Assembly: GCA_965221835.1 (NCBI GenBank)
Contig: OZ244916.1
Location: forward strand, 682,001 to 746,000
Source of the DNA: Persebacter sp965221835
GTDB taxonomy: Bacteria; Pseudomonadota; Gammaproteobacteria; Tethybacterales; Persebacteraceae
Length of the DNA: 64,000 bases
Reading direction: 5' to 3'
A program made the translations under genes and the position numbers. Under the pieces are notes generated by a model. That model had not been told where the DNA came from and searched no databases. It saw only the letters and a program-made list of their open reading frames with translations. Every line of letters starts with the position of its first letter. The stretch's first letter is position 1. Shown here one piece after another: positions 16,512-25,648 of this stretch.

Positions 16512-17783
16512 ATGAACGAAACTTTTAATCAGACCGCCGCCCCGTCCGTTTCGGGGGGCGATATTGCCCGTGCCGCCCGCACCGCCGCACCCGTTATGTC
16601 GCGATTGCCGAGTGCAGTCAAAAACGCGGTATTGCAATTTTTTGTTGAAGAATTGCGCGATCAATCCGCGCGCATTATTGCCGAAAATCGGCGCGATATG
16701 GAAGCCGGTGCCGGTTTGCCGGAGTCGCTAAAAGACCGCCTGCTTTTGGACGAAAAACGTCTGAATGCGATGGCGGCGGGAATCGGCGAAGTTATCGCCT
16801 TGCCCGACCCGATAGGCGAAATCGCAAACGCCATCGTCCGCCCTTCCGGAATTCGTGTCGGACAAATGCGCGTGCCGCTCGGCGTGATTTTGGCGATTTA
16901 CGAATCGCGTCCGAATGTCACCGCAGACATCGCCGCCTTGGCATTAAAATCGGGCAACGCCGTTATTTTGCGCGGCGGCAGCGAAGCGAAATATAGCAAC
17001 ACCGCCATCGGCGATTGTCTCAACGCCGCGTTGCAAAAAGCCGAATTGCCGCCCGCCGCCGCACAAGTTGTCGCCGATCCGTCCCGCAGTTTGGTGGATG
17101 AATTGTTGGCATGCGGCGACGATATTGATCTCGCCATTCCGCGCGGCGGACGCGGTCTGATAGAACGCGTTGCAAAAATCGCGCGGATGCCGGTGTTGAA
17201 ACATTTGGACGGCAACTGCCATGTGTATGTGGACGCCGCCGCCGATTTAACAATGGCGGAAAAAATTGTAGAAAACGCAAAAACCAGACGCTATGGCGTA
17301 TGTTGTGCCGCCGAAAGTTTGCTGGTGCATCGCGATATTGCCGCCGTTTTTTTGCCGTCTATCGCATCTGTTTTTGCCAAACACGGCGTGGAAATTCGCG
17401 GCTGTCCGGCGACTCGCAAAATCATAAAATGCAAAACGGCGACGGCAGACGATTGGCGCAGCGAATATCTCGCGCCGATTATCAGCGTCAAAATCGTGCC
17501 GGATGCGGACGCCGCAATCGCGCACATAAACGAATTCGGTTCCGGGCATACCGATGCGATTGTGTCGGACAGCGTCAAAATCGGCGAACGATTTTTGCGC
17601 GAAGTGGATTCGTCTTCCGTGATTCTAAACGCGTCCACCGCATTTGCGGACGGCGGCGAATACGGTCTCGGCGCGGAAGTCGGAATTTCCACCGGCAAAT
17701 TGCACGCCCGCGGTCCCGTCGGGCTTTGCGGTCTTACATGCCAAAAATATGTCGTCATCGGCGACGGCGCATTGCGCGCCTGA
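16512..17783 (+). CDS. proA: Gamma-glutamyl phosphate reductase
   Basis: 423 residues from ATG 16512, which follows the promoter above; an upstream in-frame extension is ignored. It performs the second step of proline synthesis, reducing gamma-glutamyl phosphate to glutamate semialdehyde with NADPH. Visible are VPLGVILAIYESRPNV, GNAVILRGGSEA, LAIPRGGRGLI, HLDGNCHVYVD and the catalytic Cys region RYGVCCAAESLLVH (family GVCNALETLLVH). The C-terminal GLGAEVGISTGKLHARGPVG is characteristic. proB is not nearby. Confidence 0.95.
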   Translation: MNETFNQTAAPSVSGGDIARAARTAAPVMSRLPSAVKNAVLQFFVEELRDQSARIIAENRRDMEAGAGLPESLKDRLLLDEKRLNAMAAGIGEVIALPDPIGEIANAIVRPSGIRVGQMRVPLGVILAIYESRPNVTADIAALALKSGNAVILRGGSEAKYSNTAIGDCLNAALQKAELPPAAAQVVADPSRSLVDELLACGDDIDLAIPRGGRGLIERVAKIARMPVLKHLDGNCHVYVDAAADLTMAEKIVENAKTRRYGVCCAAESLLVHRDIAAVFLPSIASVFAKHGVEIRGCPATRKIIKCKTATADDWRSEYLAPIISVKIVPDADAAIAHINEFGSGHTDAIVSDSVKIGERFLREVDSSSVILNASTAFADGGEYGLGAEVGISTGKLHARGPVGLCGLTCQKYVVIGDGALRA

Positions 17784-17798
17784 TATTAATTTTTTGCG

Positions 17799-19163
17799 AT
17801 GGAAGTTTTAATTCTCGGTTGCGGAAAAGTCGGCGGTGAAATCGCCCGGGCGCTCATCCAAAACGGATGTCGTGTCACCGTCGTCGACAACGACACCCGC
17901 CAACTTTTGGAATTGCAATCTATGTACGATTTGCGCACCGTCACCGGCAACGCCGCCGATCCTACCGTATTGCGGCGGGCGGGCGGCGAAAATGCCGAAA
18001 TCGTCATCGCCGTCACCGCCATAGACGAAGTCAATCTTGTCGCCTGCCGCATCTGTTCGGTCATATTTAAGACGCCCAAAAAAATCGCCCGTTTGCGAAA
18101 CGATGCGCTCAACACGCCCGAAATTTCCTCACCCGAAGGATTTGACATTACCCGCATTTTTTCGCCGGAACAAATTATTGCGGACAGCATTTGCGATACG
18201 ATTCAACATCCCGGATGTCTTACGGTACACCGTTTTTCCGACCATCGTGTCGCGCTGGCTTCGGTGCGCGTTCTGGCGGGCGGCGAAATGACCGGTGCCG
18301 CCATCGGCGACATTCGCCGCGCCTATCCCGAAATTGATTTTCGCGTTGTCGCCGTTTATCGCGACAACAAAATTCACATGCCGAACGGTCTTACGCGTCT
18401 TTTTGTCGGCGATGAAATTTCAATTGTTATTGCCGAAAACGATTTGGATGCGTTGCTGCCGCTCATCGCCGGCAAAGGCGATTGCCGCAATGTAATGATC
18501 GCCGGCGGCGGCAACATCGGATTGCAAGTCGCCCGCAAAATTCAGAAAACCAGCCGATTAAAAATAATAGAAAGATCGCAAGAACGATGCGCCCTGCTTT
18601 CCGAAGAGTTGCAAGAATCGCTCGTCTTAAAAGGTCTTGCATCAGACGAAAGAACGCTGCTTGAAGAAAATATTCACGACACCGATGTTTATTGCGCGTT
18701 GACAAACGATGACGAAGAAAATATTTTATCGGCGATGCTCGCCAAACGGTTGGGCGCAAAACGCAGCATCGTGCTGGTCAATCGCAACGCCTATGCCGAT
18801 ATTCTCGGACGCATTTTAGACAATGTCGTATCACCCGCCGAGCTTTCCATCGGCGCGATTCTCGCACACATTCGCGTAGGCGACATCGGCGTCGTGCATT
18901 CGTTGCACCACGGCAAAGCGGAAGTGATAGAGGCGATTATTCACGGCGCACCCGAAAACTCGCCGATTGTGGGACGCGCGATTATTGATATTGAATGGCC
19001 CGAAAACGCGATGCCCGGCGCGGTCGTGCGCGATGGCAGAATGATTGTCGCACACGACCGGACATTACTTTTGGACGGCGACCGGCTGATTGTTTTTGTC
19101 GCCGGCGGAAAAGCAATGCGACAAACCGAAAAGTTATTGCAAGTTTCCGTTGGTTATTTTTAG
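17799..19163 (+). CDS. trkA: Trk potassium uptake protein TrkA
   Basis: 454 residues, family-typical. It is the cytoplasmic regulatory subunit of the Trk K+ system and binds NAD(H)/nucleotides. It has two tandem RCK units, each with a Rossmann motif (ILGCGKVGGEIA at residues 4-15; IAGGGNIGLQVA at about 234) followed by a TrkA-C lobe. It is 15 bp after proA and 8 bp before trkH. Confidence 0.95.
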   Translation: MEVLILGCGKVGGEIARALIQNGCRVTVVDNDTRQLLELQSMYDLRTVTGNAADPTVLRRAGGENAEIVIAVTAIDEVNLVACRICSVIFKTPKKIARLRNDALNTPEISSPEGFDITRIFSPEQIIADSICDTIQHPGCLTVHRFSDHRVALASVRVLAGGEMTGAAIGDIRRAYPEIDFRVVAVYRDNKIHMPNGLTRLFVGDEISIVIAENDLDALLPLIAGKGDCRNVMIAGGGNIGLQVARKIQKTSRLKIIERSQERCALLSEELQESLVLKGLASDERTLLEENIHDTDVYCALTNDDEENILSAMLAKRLGAKRSIVLVNRNAYADILGRILDNVVSPAELSIGAILAHIRVGDIGVVHSLHHGKAEVIEAIIHGAPENSPIVGRAIIDIEWPENAMPGAVVRDGRMIVAHDRTLLLDGDRLIVFVAGGKAMRQTEKLLQVSVGYF

Positions 19164-19171
19164 GCGCGGCG

Positions 19172-20626
19172 GTGCGGCGGTTTTTCGGCATATTGGAACG
19201 GCTGGGAAAACTCGCCGTTTTTTTCAGCGCGCTGATGTGTCTGCCGGCAATCGTTTCTTTTTTGTACGAAGACAATCTCGCGGCGGTATATTTGCAAAGT
19301 GCCGGACAAACCGCGTTCGGCGGATTGTGTTGCGCGTTGTTGGGCGCGCGATTTAAGAGTCCGCGTCTCGGATTGCGCGACGGTTTTTTGTTGGTCGCGC
19401 TGATTTGGATTTTATTGCCCGCCCTCGCCTCGCTGCCGATTATGCGCGTCTTGCCCGATTTGTCGTTTACCGGTGCATATTTTGAAGCGGCATCCGGATT
19501 GACGGCGACTGGTGCGACAGTATTGTCGGGTTTGGATGATTTGCCGCCGTCTTTAAATTTCTGGCGCGGCGAAATGATATGGCTCGGCGGGATGGGATTG
19601 ATTGTTTTGGTTATCGCCATTTTGCCGGCGTTGTCGGCGGGCAACGCCGCGATGATGCAAAACGAATTACCCGGCGTTGCGCGCGACGAACGATTGACTC
19701 CGCAAATCGCGCAAACCGCAAAATCGTTGTGGCTGACCTACGCCGCATTGACGGCGGCATGCGCGGCGGCGTATTATGCCGCCGGAATGTCCGGGCTGGA
19801 CGCCGTCATTCATGCATTCACAACTTTGGGATTGGGCGGATTTTCATCGCACGATGCGAGTTATGCATTTTTTGATTCGCCGCTCATAGAAGCGATTGCG
19901 GTGGTGTTTATGATTGTCGGCGGGATGAATTTCTTTTTGCATTTTCTGGCGTGGAAGCGGCGTGCGCCGCGAATGTATTTGCGCAATTTGGAATGTCGCG
20001 CCTATTTGCTGGCGGTTTTTGCGGCGGCGGCGATTGTCGTTTTATATTTGCGTTTTTCGGGCGAATACGGATGGCTGGATGCCGCGCGTTTCGGCATCTT
20101 CAACACCGTTTCCATCATAACGACGACCGGTTATTCAAACAGCGATTACGGTGCGTGGCCATTGTTTGCGCCGTTGCTGATGCTGATTTTGGCGAACTTT
20201 ATTTCTTGCGGCGGTTCTACCGGCGGCGGAATTAAAATGCAACGCACATTACTCACGCTATATCAAACCGGTTCCGAAAGCGACAAAAGTTTGCATCCGC
20301 AAGCGTATTACAGCAACAAAGCGGCGCCGTCTTTGCCGCAAAAACATTTGGTGACGGTGTTATTTTTTGTCCTCGCCTATTTCGGTACGGCGTGCGCGTT
20401 AATGCTTGTGTTGGCGGCAACGGGAATGGATTTTCTCACCGCCTTTTCGGCAGCGTTGGCGACAATCAGCAACACCGGTCCCGGACTCGGCGAAGTCGGT
20501 CCCGCCCAAAACTACGGATGGCTTTCGCCGCTGCAAACATGGCTATGCGCCGCCGCAATGCTGGTCGGACGACTGGAACTAATTTCATTTCTGGTAATAC
20601 TCCGCCGCAGTTTTTGGAGATATTAA
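19172..20626 (+). CDS. trkH: Trk potassium transporter membrane subunit TrkH
   Basis: 484 residues from GTG 19172, the only suitable start near the first membrane segment (LAVFFSALMCLPAIVSF); TrkH proteins are about 483. It is a polytopic inner-membrane K+ pore with the family's pseudo-fourfold filter loops, such as SGLTATGATV, TLGLGGFSSHDAS, TTTGYSNSDYG and TISNTGPGLGEVGP. TrkA gates it. The final codons and TAA are duplicated downstream (see the repeat at 20614-20675). Confidence 0.94.
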   Translation: MRRFFGILERLGKLAVFFSALMCLPAIVSFLYEDNLAAVYLQSAGQTAFGGLCCALLGARFKSPRLGLRDGFLLVALIWILLPALASLPIMRVLPDLSFTGAYFEAASGLTATGATVLSGLDDLPPSLNFWRGEMIWLGGMGLIVLVIAILPALSAGNAAMMQNELPGVARDERLTPQIAQTAKSLWLTYAALTAACAAAYYAAGMSGLDAVIHAFTTLGLGGFSSHDASYAFFDSPLIEAIAVVFMIVGGMNFFLHFLAWKRRAPRMYLRNLECRAYLLAVFAAAAIVVLYLRFSGEYGWLDAARFGIFNTVSIITTTGYSNSDYGAWPLFAPLLMLILANFISCGGSTGGGIKMQRTLLTLYQTGSESDKSLHPQAYYSNKAAPSLPQKHLVTVLFFVLAYFGTACALMLVLAATGMDFLTAFSAALATISNTGPGLGEVGPAQNYGWLSPLQTWLCAAAMLVGRLELISFLVILRRSFWRY

Positions 20627-20675
20627 AGATTCGCGTTCGCGGATTTGGAGATATTAAAGTTTCGCGTTCGCGGAA
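20614..20675. repeat. 31-bp direct duplication of the trkH 3' end
   Basis: Two copies, starting at 20614 and 20645, of TTGGAGATATTAAAG followed by TTCGCGTTCGCGGA. The first contains the trkH stop codon. An inverted copy of the first part (TTTTTAATATCTCCAAAA, about 20699-20716) can pair with it and may serve as a transcript end structure. Confidence 0.8.
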
Positions 20676-20791
20676 ATGAAAGAGGGGCGGGAGAACGAAT
20701 TTTTAATATCTCCAAAATGCGCGGCGCGAAATATCAATTGAATTTTCGCGGCGGTGTTTGTTATGCGGCGAAATTAGTACGGCGAAGTTTA

Positions 20792-21040
20792 TTACGCCCC
20801 TGCTTGTTTTAGAAGAAGAATTATTTCCCAACCATAACTTTTTTCGGCGAACTTCAAAGCAGCGTCACCGTCTTTTGTGATTCGGATTACATTCCGCTGA
20901 CAGCAAAATGTCGACAACTTCCGCATGCCAATTTTTTACCGCCAACATTAAAGGCGTGTTATTTTTTTTGATTGTCGTAATTCGGATTACCCTTTTGCCG
21001 CCAACAATATTTTGACAACTTCAACATATCCGTTTTTTGT
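20792..21040 (-). pseudogene. Ankyrin-repeat gene remnant, multiply frameshifted
   Basis: Read on the minus strand across frames this gives NGYVEVVKILLAAKG, NPNYDNQ, NTPLMLAVKNWHAEVVDILLSA, NPN and ALKFAEKSYGWEIILLLKQAGA then stop. These match the ankyrin consensus (G.TPLM.A...GH.EVV.ILL..GA.PN). At least three small indels break the frame and the 5' part is missing. The rest of 20676-21162 holds no gene. A roughly 30-bp sequence found just after lon (21138-21168) recurs at 20744-20777, on the other side of the relic. Confidence 0.75.
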
Positions 21041-21162
21041 TTTCTCTTTTTCGGAAAAAACAATTGTCCGCCGATAAAACAGAATAGTTGCGTCAAAATT
21101 AAAATCTTATTCCCTCTCCCGCCCGTAAAATGCGTTCTTTCGCGGCGGTGTGTGCGGCGAAA

Positions 21163-23928
21163 TTAATGTGTGATGAGTGCGGGCGGGGCGGTTTTCGGGG
21201 GTTTCGGGGTTTTAATTGGTGCATCGGCGGCGCGTTTGCGCGCGGTTTTGGCGGCGGGCATTTTGACAAGCGCCAGCGCAAAAACTTCGTCCACCCATTT
21301 GACCAAACAGATTTCAAACTTGTTTTTGATTTCTTGTTGGATTTCTAAAAGATCCTTTTCGTTTTCGGATGGCAAAATAACGCGATTAATACCGCCGCGC
21401 GCCGCCGCGAGAAGTTTTTCTTTTACGCCGCCGACCGGCAATACTTCGCCGCGCAAAGTAATTTCGCCGGTCATCGCAACATCGGCGCGCACGGGAATAT
21501 CGGCGACCGCGGACAAAATTGCCGTGGCAATGGCGACGCCCGCCGACGGACCGTCTTTGGGAATCGCGCCTTCTGGCAGGTGAATGTGAAAATCGCTTTC
21601 GCGCCACAACGCGGGCTTAATTTGATAGTTGTCGCACCGGCTGCGCACGGCGGAAAAAGCGGCGTCCACCGATTCTTGCAATACTTGTCCGAGTTTGCCG
21701 GTGCGCATGATTTTTCCGCGTCCGGCGAACTTGCACGATTCTATGGAAAGCAAATCGCCGCCGGTCGCCGTCCATACGAGTCCGGTGACTTGTCCGACTT
21801 TGTCGTCCGCCGCCGATACGCCGAAACGGTGTTTGCGCGGCCCGAGATATTTGTCCAACGACGAAGCCGACACCCGCCGTCTGCGAACGCGTACGACATT
21901 TTCGGCGATGTTTGTTTTTTTCGCGATTTTGGCAATTTTGGTTTTTGCGCGTCTTTTTTTGGCGCGCGCGGAATCGTCGGCGGTGCGATCAATATCCAGA
22001 ACGATTTTGCGGCACACCTTGGAAATACAACGATCCAAGGCGCGTACGCCCGCTTCGCGCGTGTAATAGCGAATCATACCGCGCACGGCGGATTCTGTAA
22101 TTTGCGCCTCTTTATTCTCCAGCCCGTTTTCTTTAAATTGGCGCGGAATAAGATGATCGCGGGCGATATTAATTCTTTCGTTTTCGGTGTAGCCGGATAA
22201 ATTAACGATTTCCAACCGGTCCATCAGCGGCGGCGGAATATCCAGCGTGTTGGCGGTGGTGACAAACATTACTTCCGACAAATCAAAATCCACTTCCACA
22301 TAATGGTCGGAAAAAGTCGCGTTTTGTTCGGGATCCAAAACTTCCAACAACGCCGAAGACGGATCGCCGCGAAAATCGTATCCCATTTTGTCAATTTCGT
22401 CCAGCAAAATAATCGGATTTTTGACTCCCGCACGACTCATCGCGTTGATAATTTTTCCGGGCATTGAACCGATATAGGTGCGGCGATGCCCGCGAATTTC
22501 GGCTTCGTCGCGCACGCCGCCCAGCGAAATGCGCCCGAATACGCGCCCGGTCGCCGCCGCAATGCCGCGTCCCAAAGAAGTTTTACCGACTCCCGGCGGA
22601 CCGACAAAACACAAAATCGGCGCTTTGCCGTTCGGTACGCGTTTTTGCACGGCGAGATGTTCCAAAATTCGTTCTTTGATTTTGTCCAGACCGTAATGAT
22701 CCGAATCTAAAACTTTGCGCGCGTCTTTCGCCGAAACCGGCAGCGAAGTTCGCTTAACCCACGGCAGCGACAATATGGTGTCTAAATAAGTACGCGTGAC
22801 CGTTGCCTCGGCGGACATCGGCGGCATCATTTTTAGTTTGCGCATTTCCTGTTCGCATTTTTCGCGCGCCTGTTTGCTCATTCCCGATTTTTGGATGCGC
22901 TGTTTCATTGAATCCAACTCGGCATTTTGGTCGTCGCCGAGTTCGCGTTGAATGGCGCGCGCCTGTTCTTGCAAATAATATTCGCGATGATTTTTTTCCA
23001 TCTGATTTTTAATCCGCCCGCGAATCTTGCGTTCTATTTTTTGCACTTCGGTTTCGCGCCCGATAAGCGACAGCAATCGCGCGGCGCGTTCGGCGACATC
23101 TGCCATTTCCAGCATTTCTTGCCGCTTTTTAATATTCAGCGGAAAGAAACCGGCAACATGATCCACCATCCGTTCAAAATCTTCAATCTCCTCTATTTTT
23201 GCCGACAAATCATCGCCGACTTTGTGATTAACCTTTGCATAAGAAGCAACGGCGGCGCGAAAAGACCGCAACAACGCGGTCGCTTCGTCAGCAGGCGGAC
23301 GATTGACGGCGGGCATCGGAGAAACTTCGGCGGAAATTCGGGCGTTTTCTTCCACGCGATATTTCGCCTTGCCGCGCGAGATTCCTTCTACCAAAACTTT
23401 GACGGTGCCGTCCGGCAATCGCAACATTTGCAATACATTTGCCGCGCAACCGACATCGTATAAATCTTCCGCCGCCGGCGTATCGGTGTCGGGCGATTTT
23501 TGTGTTGCGAGAAAAACGCGCCCGCCTTCTTCCATCGCTTTGTTTAACGCGTCCAGCGACATTTGTCTGCCGACATACAAAGACAAAACGACTCGCGGAA
23601 ATACCACGACATCGCGCAACGGTACCACTTGCATTCTCGTGTCATATTTCAATTCGCCGCCGCCCGCCGAATCGGATTTTTTGACCGGCGCATTGTCGTT
23701 TGCGGAATCTGCCGCCGCATCCGCCGGGGATTCTTCCAAATCGGTCGGCGCGCGTTTTGTCGGATTTTTCGGCGAATCCGCTGCGGCGGGTGCGCCGATA
23801 ATCGCGTCTGTTGCGTCTATTGCCGCGTCTTTTGCGCCTGTTGTCGCGCCCGCAGCGGGTTCGTTTGCGGCGGAATCGTCTTTAATGTCGCCGCCTTTTT
23901 TTATGTCGTCAAAACTGTCATCGCTCAT
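21163..23928 (-). CDS. lon: ATP-dependent protease Lon
   Basis: 921 residues against about 785-810 in typical LonA. A homohexameric AAA+ serine protease for damaged and regulatory proteins. The N-terminal substrate domain starts at about residue 98 (MQVVPLRDVVVFP). Walker A is GPPGVGKTS and Walker B is ILLDEIDKM. The catalytic Ser is in PKDGPSAGVA, with the partner Lys about 43 residues on. Extras are an Ala/Asp-rich N-terminal tail of about 95 residues, a Lys/Arg-rich insertion in the linker before the protease domain (AKKRRAKTKIAKIAKKTN) and a basic Pro/Lys C-terminal tail. Confidence 0.95.
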   Translation of the reverse strand: MSDDSFDDIKKGGDIKDDSAANEPAAGATTGAKDAAIDATDAIIGAPAAADSPKNPTKRAPTDLEESPADAAADSANDNAPVKKSDSAGGGELKYDTRMQVVPLRDVVVFPRVVLSLYVGRQMSLDALNKAMEEGGRVFLATQKSPDTDTPAAEDLYDVGCAANVLQMLRLPDGTVKVLVEGISRGKAKYRVEENARISAEVSPMPAVNRPPADEATALLRSFRAAVASYAKVNHKVGDDLSAKIEEIEDFERMVDHVAGFFPLNIKKRQEMLEMADVAERAARLLSLIGRETEVQKIERKIRGRIKNQMEKNHREYYLQEQARAIQRELGDDQNAELDSMKQRIQKSGMSKQAREKCEQEMRKLKMMPPMSAEATVTRTYLDTILSLPWVKRTSLPVSAKDARKVLDSDHYGLDKIKERILEHLAVQKRVPNGKAPILCFVGPPGVGKTSLGRGIAAATGRVFGRISLGGVRDEAEIRGHRRTYIGSMPGKIINAMSRAGVKNPIILLDEIDKMGYDFRGDPSSALLEVLDPEQNATFSDHYVEVDFDLSEVMFVTTANTLDIPPPLMDRLEIVNLSGYTENERINIARDHLIPRQFKENGLENKEAQITESAVRGMIRYYTREAGVRALDRCISKVCRKIVLDIDRTADDSARAKKRRAKTKIAKIAKKTNIAENVVRVRRRRVSASSLDKYLGPRKHRFGVSAADDKVGQVTGLVWTATGGDLLSIESCKFAGRGKIMRTGKLGQVLQESVDAAFSAVRSRCDNYQIKPALWRESDFHIHLPEGAIPKDGPSAGVAIATAILSAVADIPVRADVAMTGEITLRGEVLPVGGVKEKLLAAARGGINRVILPSENEKDLLEIQQEIKNKFEICLVKWVDEVFALALVKMPAAKTARKRAADAPIKTPKPPKTAPPALITH

Positions 23929-23970
23929 GTTTACCGACCTTTCCCGCCTTGCGGCGGCGTTAATCTTTTA

Positions 23971-23998
23971 TTTATAGCACTTGAATTGCAAATTGCAA
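23971..23998 (-). promoter_or_regulatory. lon: Sigma-70-like promoter of lon
   Basis: Minus strand TTGCAA (23993-23998), 16-bp spacer, TATAAA (23971-23976). The leader contains a CCGCC-gcaa-GGCGG tetraloop hairpin (23945-23958) just before the AAAGG ribosome site. I see no heat-shock (CTTGAA...CCCCAT) promoter. Confidence 0.5.
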
Positions 23999-24034
23999 GC
24001 GCCCGCAAAAACGATGTTGCCGGACGCCGCATTT

Positions 24035-24328
24035 TTATTGTTCTCCGCCGGGCAATACAAAAATTTCGCCTTTTTTTATCATCTGCAAACGGCGGCGCGC
24101 GACTTCTTCCAGACGCGAAGTATCCGCCCGGACTTCGCGCACAAGAACGCGCATTTCTTCCACTTCCAGTTTCAGGCGGCTGTTGTCGCGCTGAAATGTC
24201 GCGAATTCGGCGCGGAGTTTCGCCGCCCGCACGGCACCGTCTCCCGGGTCGTAGGCGGCGGAATACAACATCCACGCGCTTCCGGCGACAAACGCCAGCG
24301 CCATCGCATAATATTTTCGTCCCGTCAT
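24035..24328 (-). CDS. ftsB: Cell-division protein FtsB-like (septum formation initiator)
   Basis: 97 residues from the ATG at 24328, which overlaps the eno stop as ATGA; an ATG 9 bp upstream is the alternative. It is a bitopic membrane protein with one N-terminal TM (YYAMALAFVAGSAWMLYSA) and a periplasmic coiled coil (LRAEFATFQRDNSRLKLEVEEMR). It ends in ARRRLQMIKKGEIFVLP, the DivIC/FtsB family tail. It acts with FtsL and FtsQ in the divisome. The eno-ftsB pairing is conserved in proteobacteria. Confidence 0.85.
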   Translation of the reverse strand: MTGRKYYAMALAFVAGSAWMLYSAAYDPGDGAVRAAKLRAEFATFQRDNSRLKLEVEEMRVLVREVRADTSRLEEVARRRLQMIKKGEIFVLPGGEQ

Positions 24329-25623
24329 GAACGACATTTTAGCACGGATTGCCCGGCATATTTTGCCGCACCGCCCAATGCCTCGGCGATTCGCAAAAGA
24401 CGGTTATATTTTGCGGTTCTTTCGCCGCGACACGGCGCGCCCGATTTGATTTGTCCGGCATTCCATGCAACCGCAATATCCGCCAAATCCGCATATTCCG
24501 TTTCGCCGGAACGGTGCGACATCATCACGCCATAACCGGCATTTTGCGCCAGCCGCACTGCATCGCGCGTTTCCGTCAATGTGCCGATTTGATTCGGTTT
24601 AGCGAGCAACGCGTTCGCCGCCCGCCGGTCAATTCCTTTTTGCAACCGCACGCAGTTCGTCGCAAATAAATCGTCGCCGACAAGTTGCATTTTGTCGCCG
24701 AGACAATCGGTCAACAATCGCCAGCCGTCCCAATCCTCTTCGGCGCATCCGTCTTCAATACTTGCAATCGGATATTTTTTGTGCCAATCCGAAAACTTTT
24801 CCACCAACGCGTTCGCATCGCCGCGAAAGTTTTCGCCGGGCAAATGATACGCGCCGTTATGATGCAATTCGCCGGCGGCAACATCCAACGCAATTGCAAT
24901 TTGTTTGCCGGGCGCAAAACCCGCGCTAATAATTGCCTCGCAAACTAATTCCAACGCTTTTTCGGCGTTATGCAAATCGGGCGCAAATCCGCCTTCGTCG
25001 CCGACCGCCGTGGACAATTTTTGTCGCGCGAGCAATTTTTTTAACGAATGAAAAACTTCCGCGCCCGCAAAAAGCGCGGACGGAAAATCATCAAATCCTA
25101 TCGGCGCAATCATAAACTCCTGAATATCTAAATTGTTGTCGGCATGCGCGCCGCCGTTAATGATGTTCATAAACGGCACCGGCATCGTGCATCCGTCGCC
25201 GAGAAATTCGTAAAACGGACGCGCACAAAACTTCGCCCCCGCTTTTGCCGCCGCCAAAGATGCCGCCAAAATCGCGTTCGCACCGAGGCGCGATTTGTCC
25301 GCACTGTTGTCGGCGGCAATCAGCAAATTGTCTACGCTTTCATAATCGCGGCAGTCCGCACCGCAAAGCGCATCGGCGATTTCCGAATTGAGATTCGCGG
25401 CGGCACGACGAACGCCTTTTCCTTGCAATCGTTTTTCTTTGTCGCGCAACTCCACCGCTTCGCCGCCGCCCACAGACGCCCCGGACGGTGCGGCGGCGAA
25501 TGCACGAATGCCACACGCGAGATGCACTTCGGCTTCCACAGTCGGCATTCCGCGCGAATCTAATATTTCGCGCCCGCAAACTTTCGCGATTTTCGCGCCC
25601 GCAGAATTGTCCGCCGCACTCAT
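24325..25623 (-). CDS. eno: Enolase
   Basis: 432 residues from ATG 25623, 26 bp after comEC. It dehydrates 2-phosphoglycerate to phosphoenolpyruvate and is an RNA degradosome partner in some bacteria. Seen are REILDSRGMPTVEAEV, GANAILAASLAAAKA, VPFMNIINGGAHADNNLDIQEFM, TAVGDEGGFAP, IEDGCAEEDWDGW, QLVGDDLFATN and SHRSGETEYADLAD, covering the metal ligands and catalytic Lys/Glu set. An in-frame extension upstream exists but lacks homology. Confidence 0.96.
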   Translation of the reverse strand: MSAADNSAGAKIAKVCGREILDSRGMPTVEAEVHLACGIRAFAAAPSGASVGGGEAVELRDKEKRLQGKGVRRAAANLNSEIADALCGADCRDYESVDNLLIAADNSADKSRLGANAILAASLAAAKAGAKFCARPFYEFLGDGCTMPVPFMNIINGGAHADNNLDIQEFMIAPIGFDDFPSALFAGAEVFHSLKKLLARQKLSTAVGDEGGFAPDLHNAEKALELVCEAIISAGFAPGKQIAIALDVAAGELHHNGAYHLPGENFRGDANALVEKFSDWHKKYPIASIEDGCAEEDWDGWRLLTDCLGDKMQLVGDDLFATNCVRLQKGIDRRAANALLAKPNQIGTLTETRDAVRLAQNAGYGVMMSHRSGETEYADLADIAVAWNAGQIKSGAPCRGERTAKYNRLLRIAEALGGAAKYAGQSVLKCRS

Positions 25624-25648
25624 CGCATTAAAATTAATAAATATTTTT

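Noticed and set aside
18995..19171. Upstream extension of trkH
   Set aside because: It overlaps the trkA 3' end in another frame; the TrkH family length and first TM fit the GTG at 19172.
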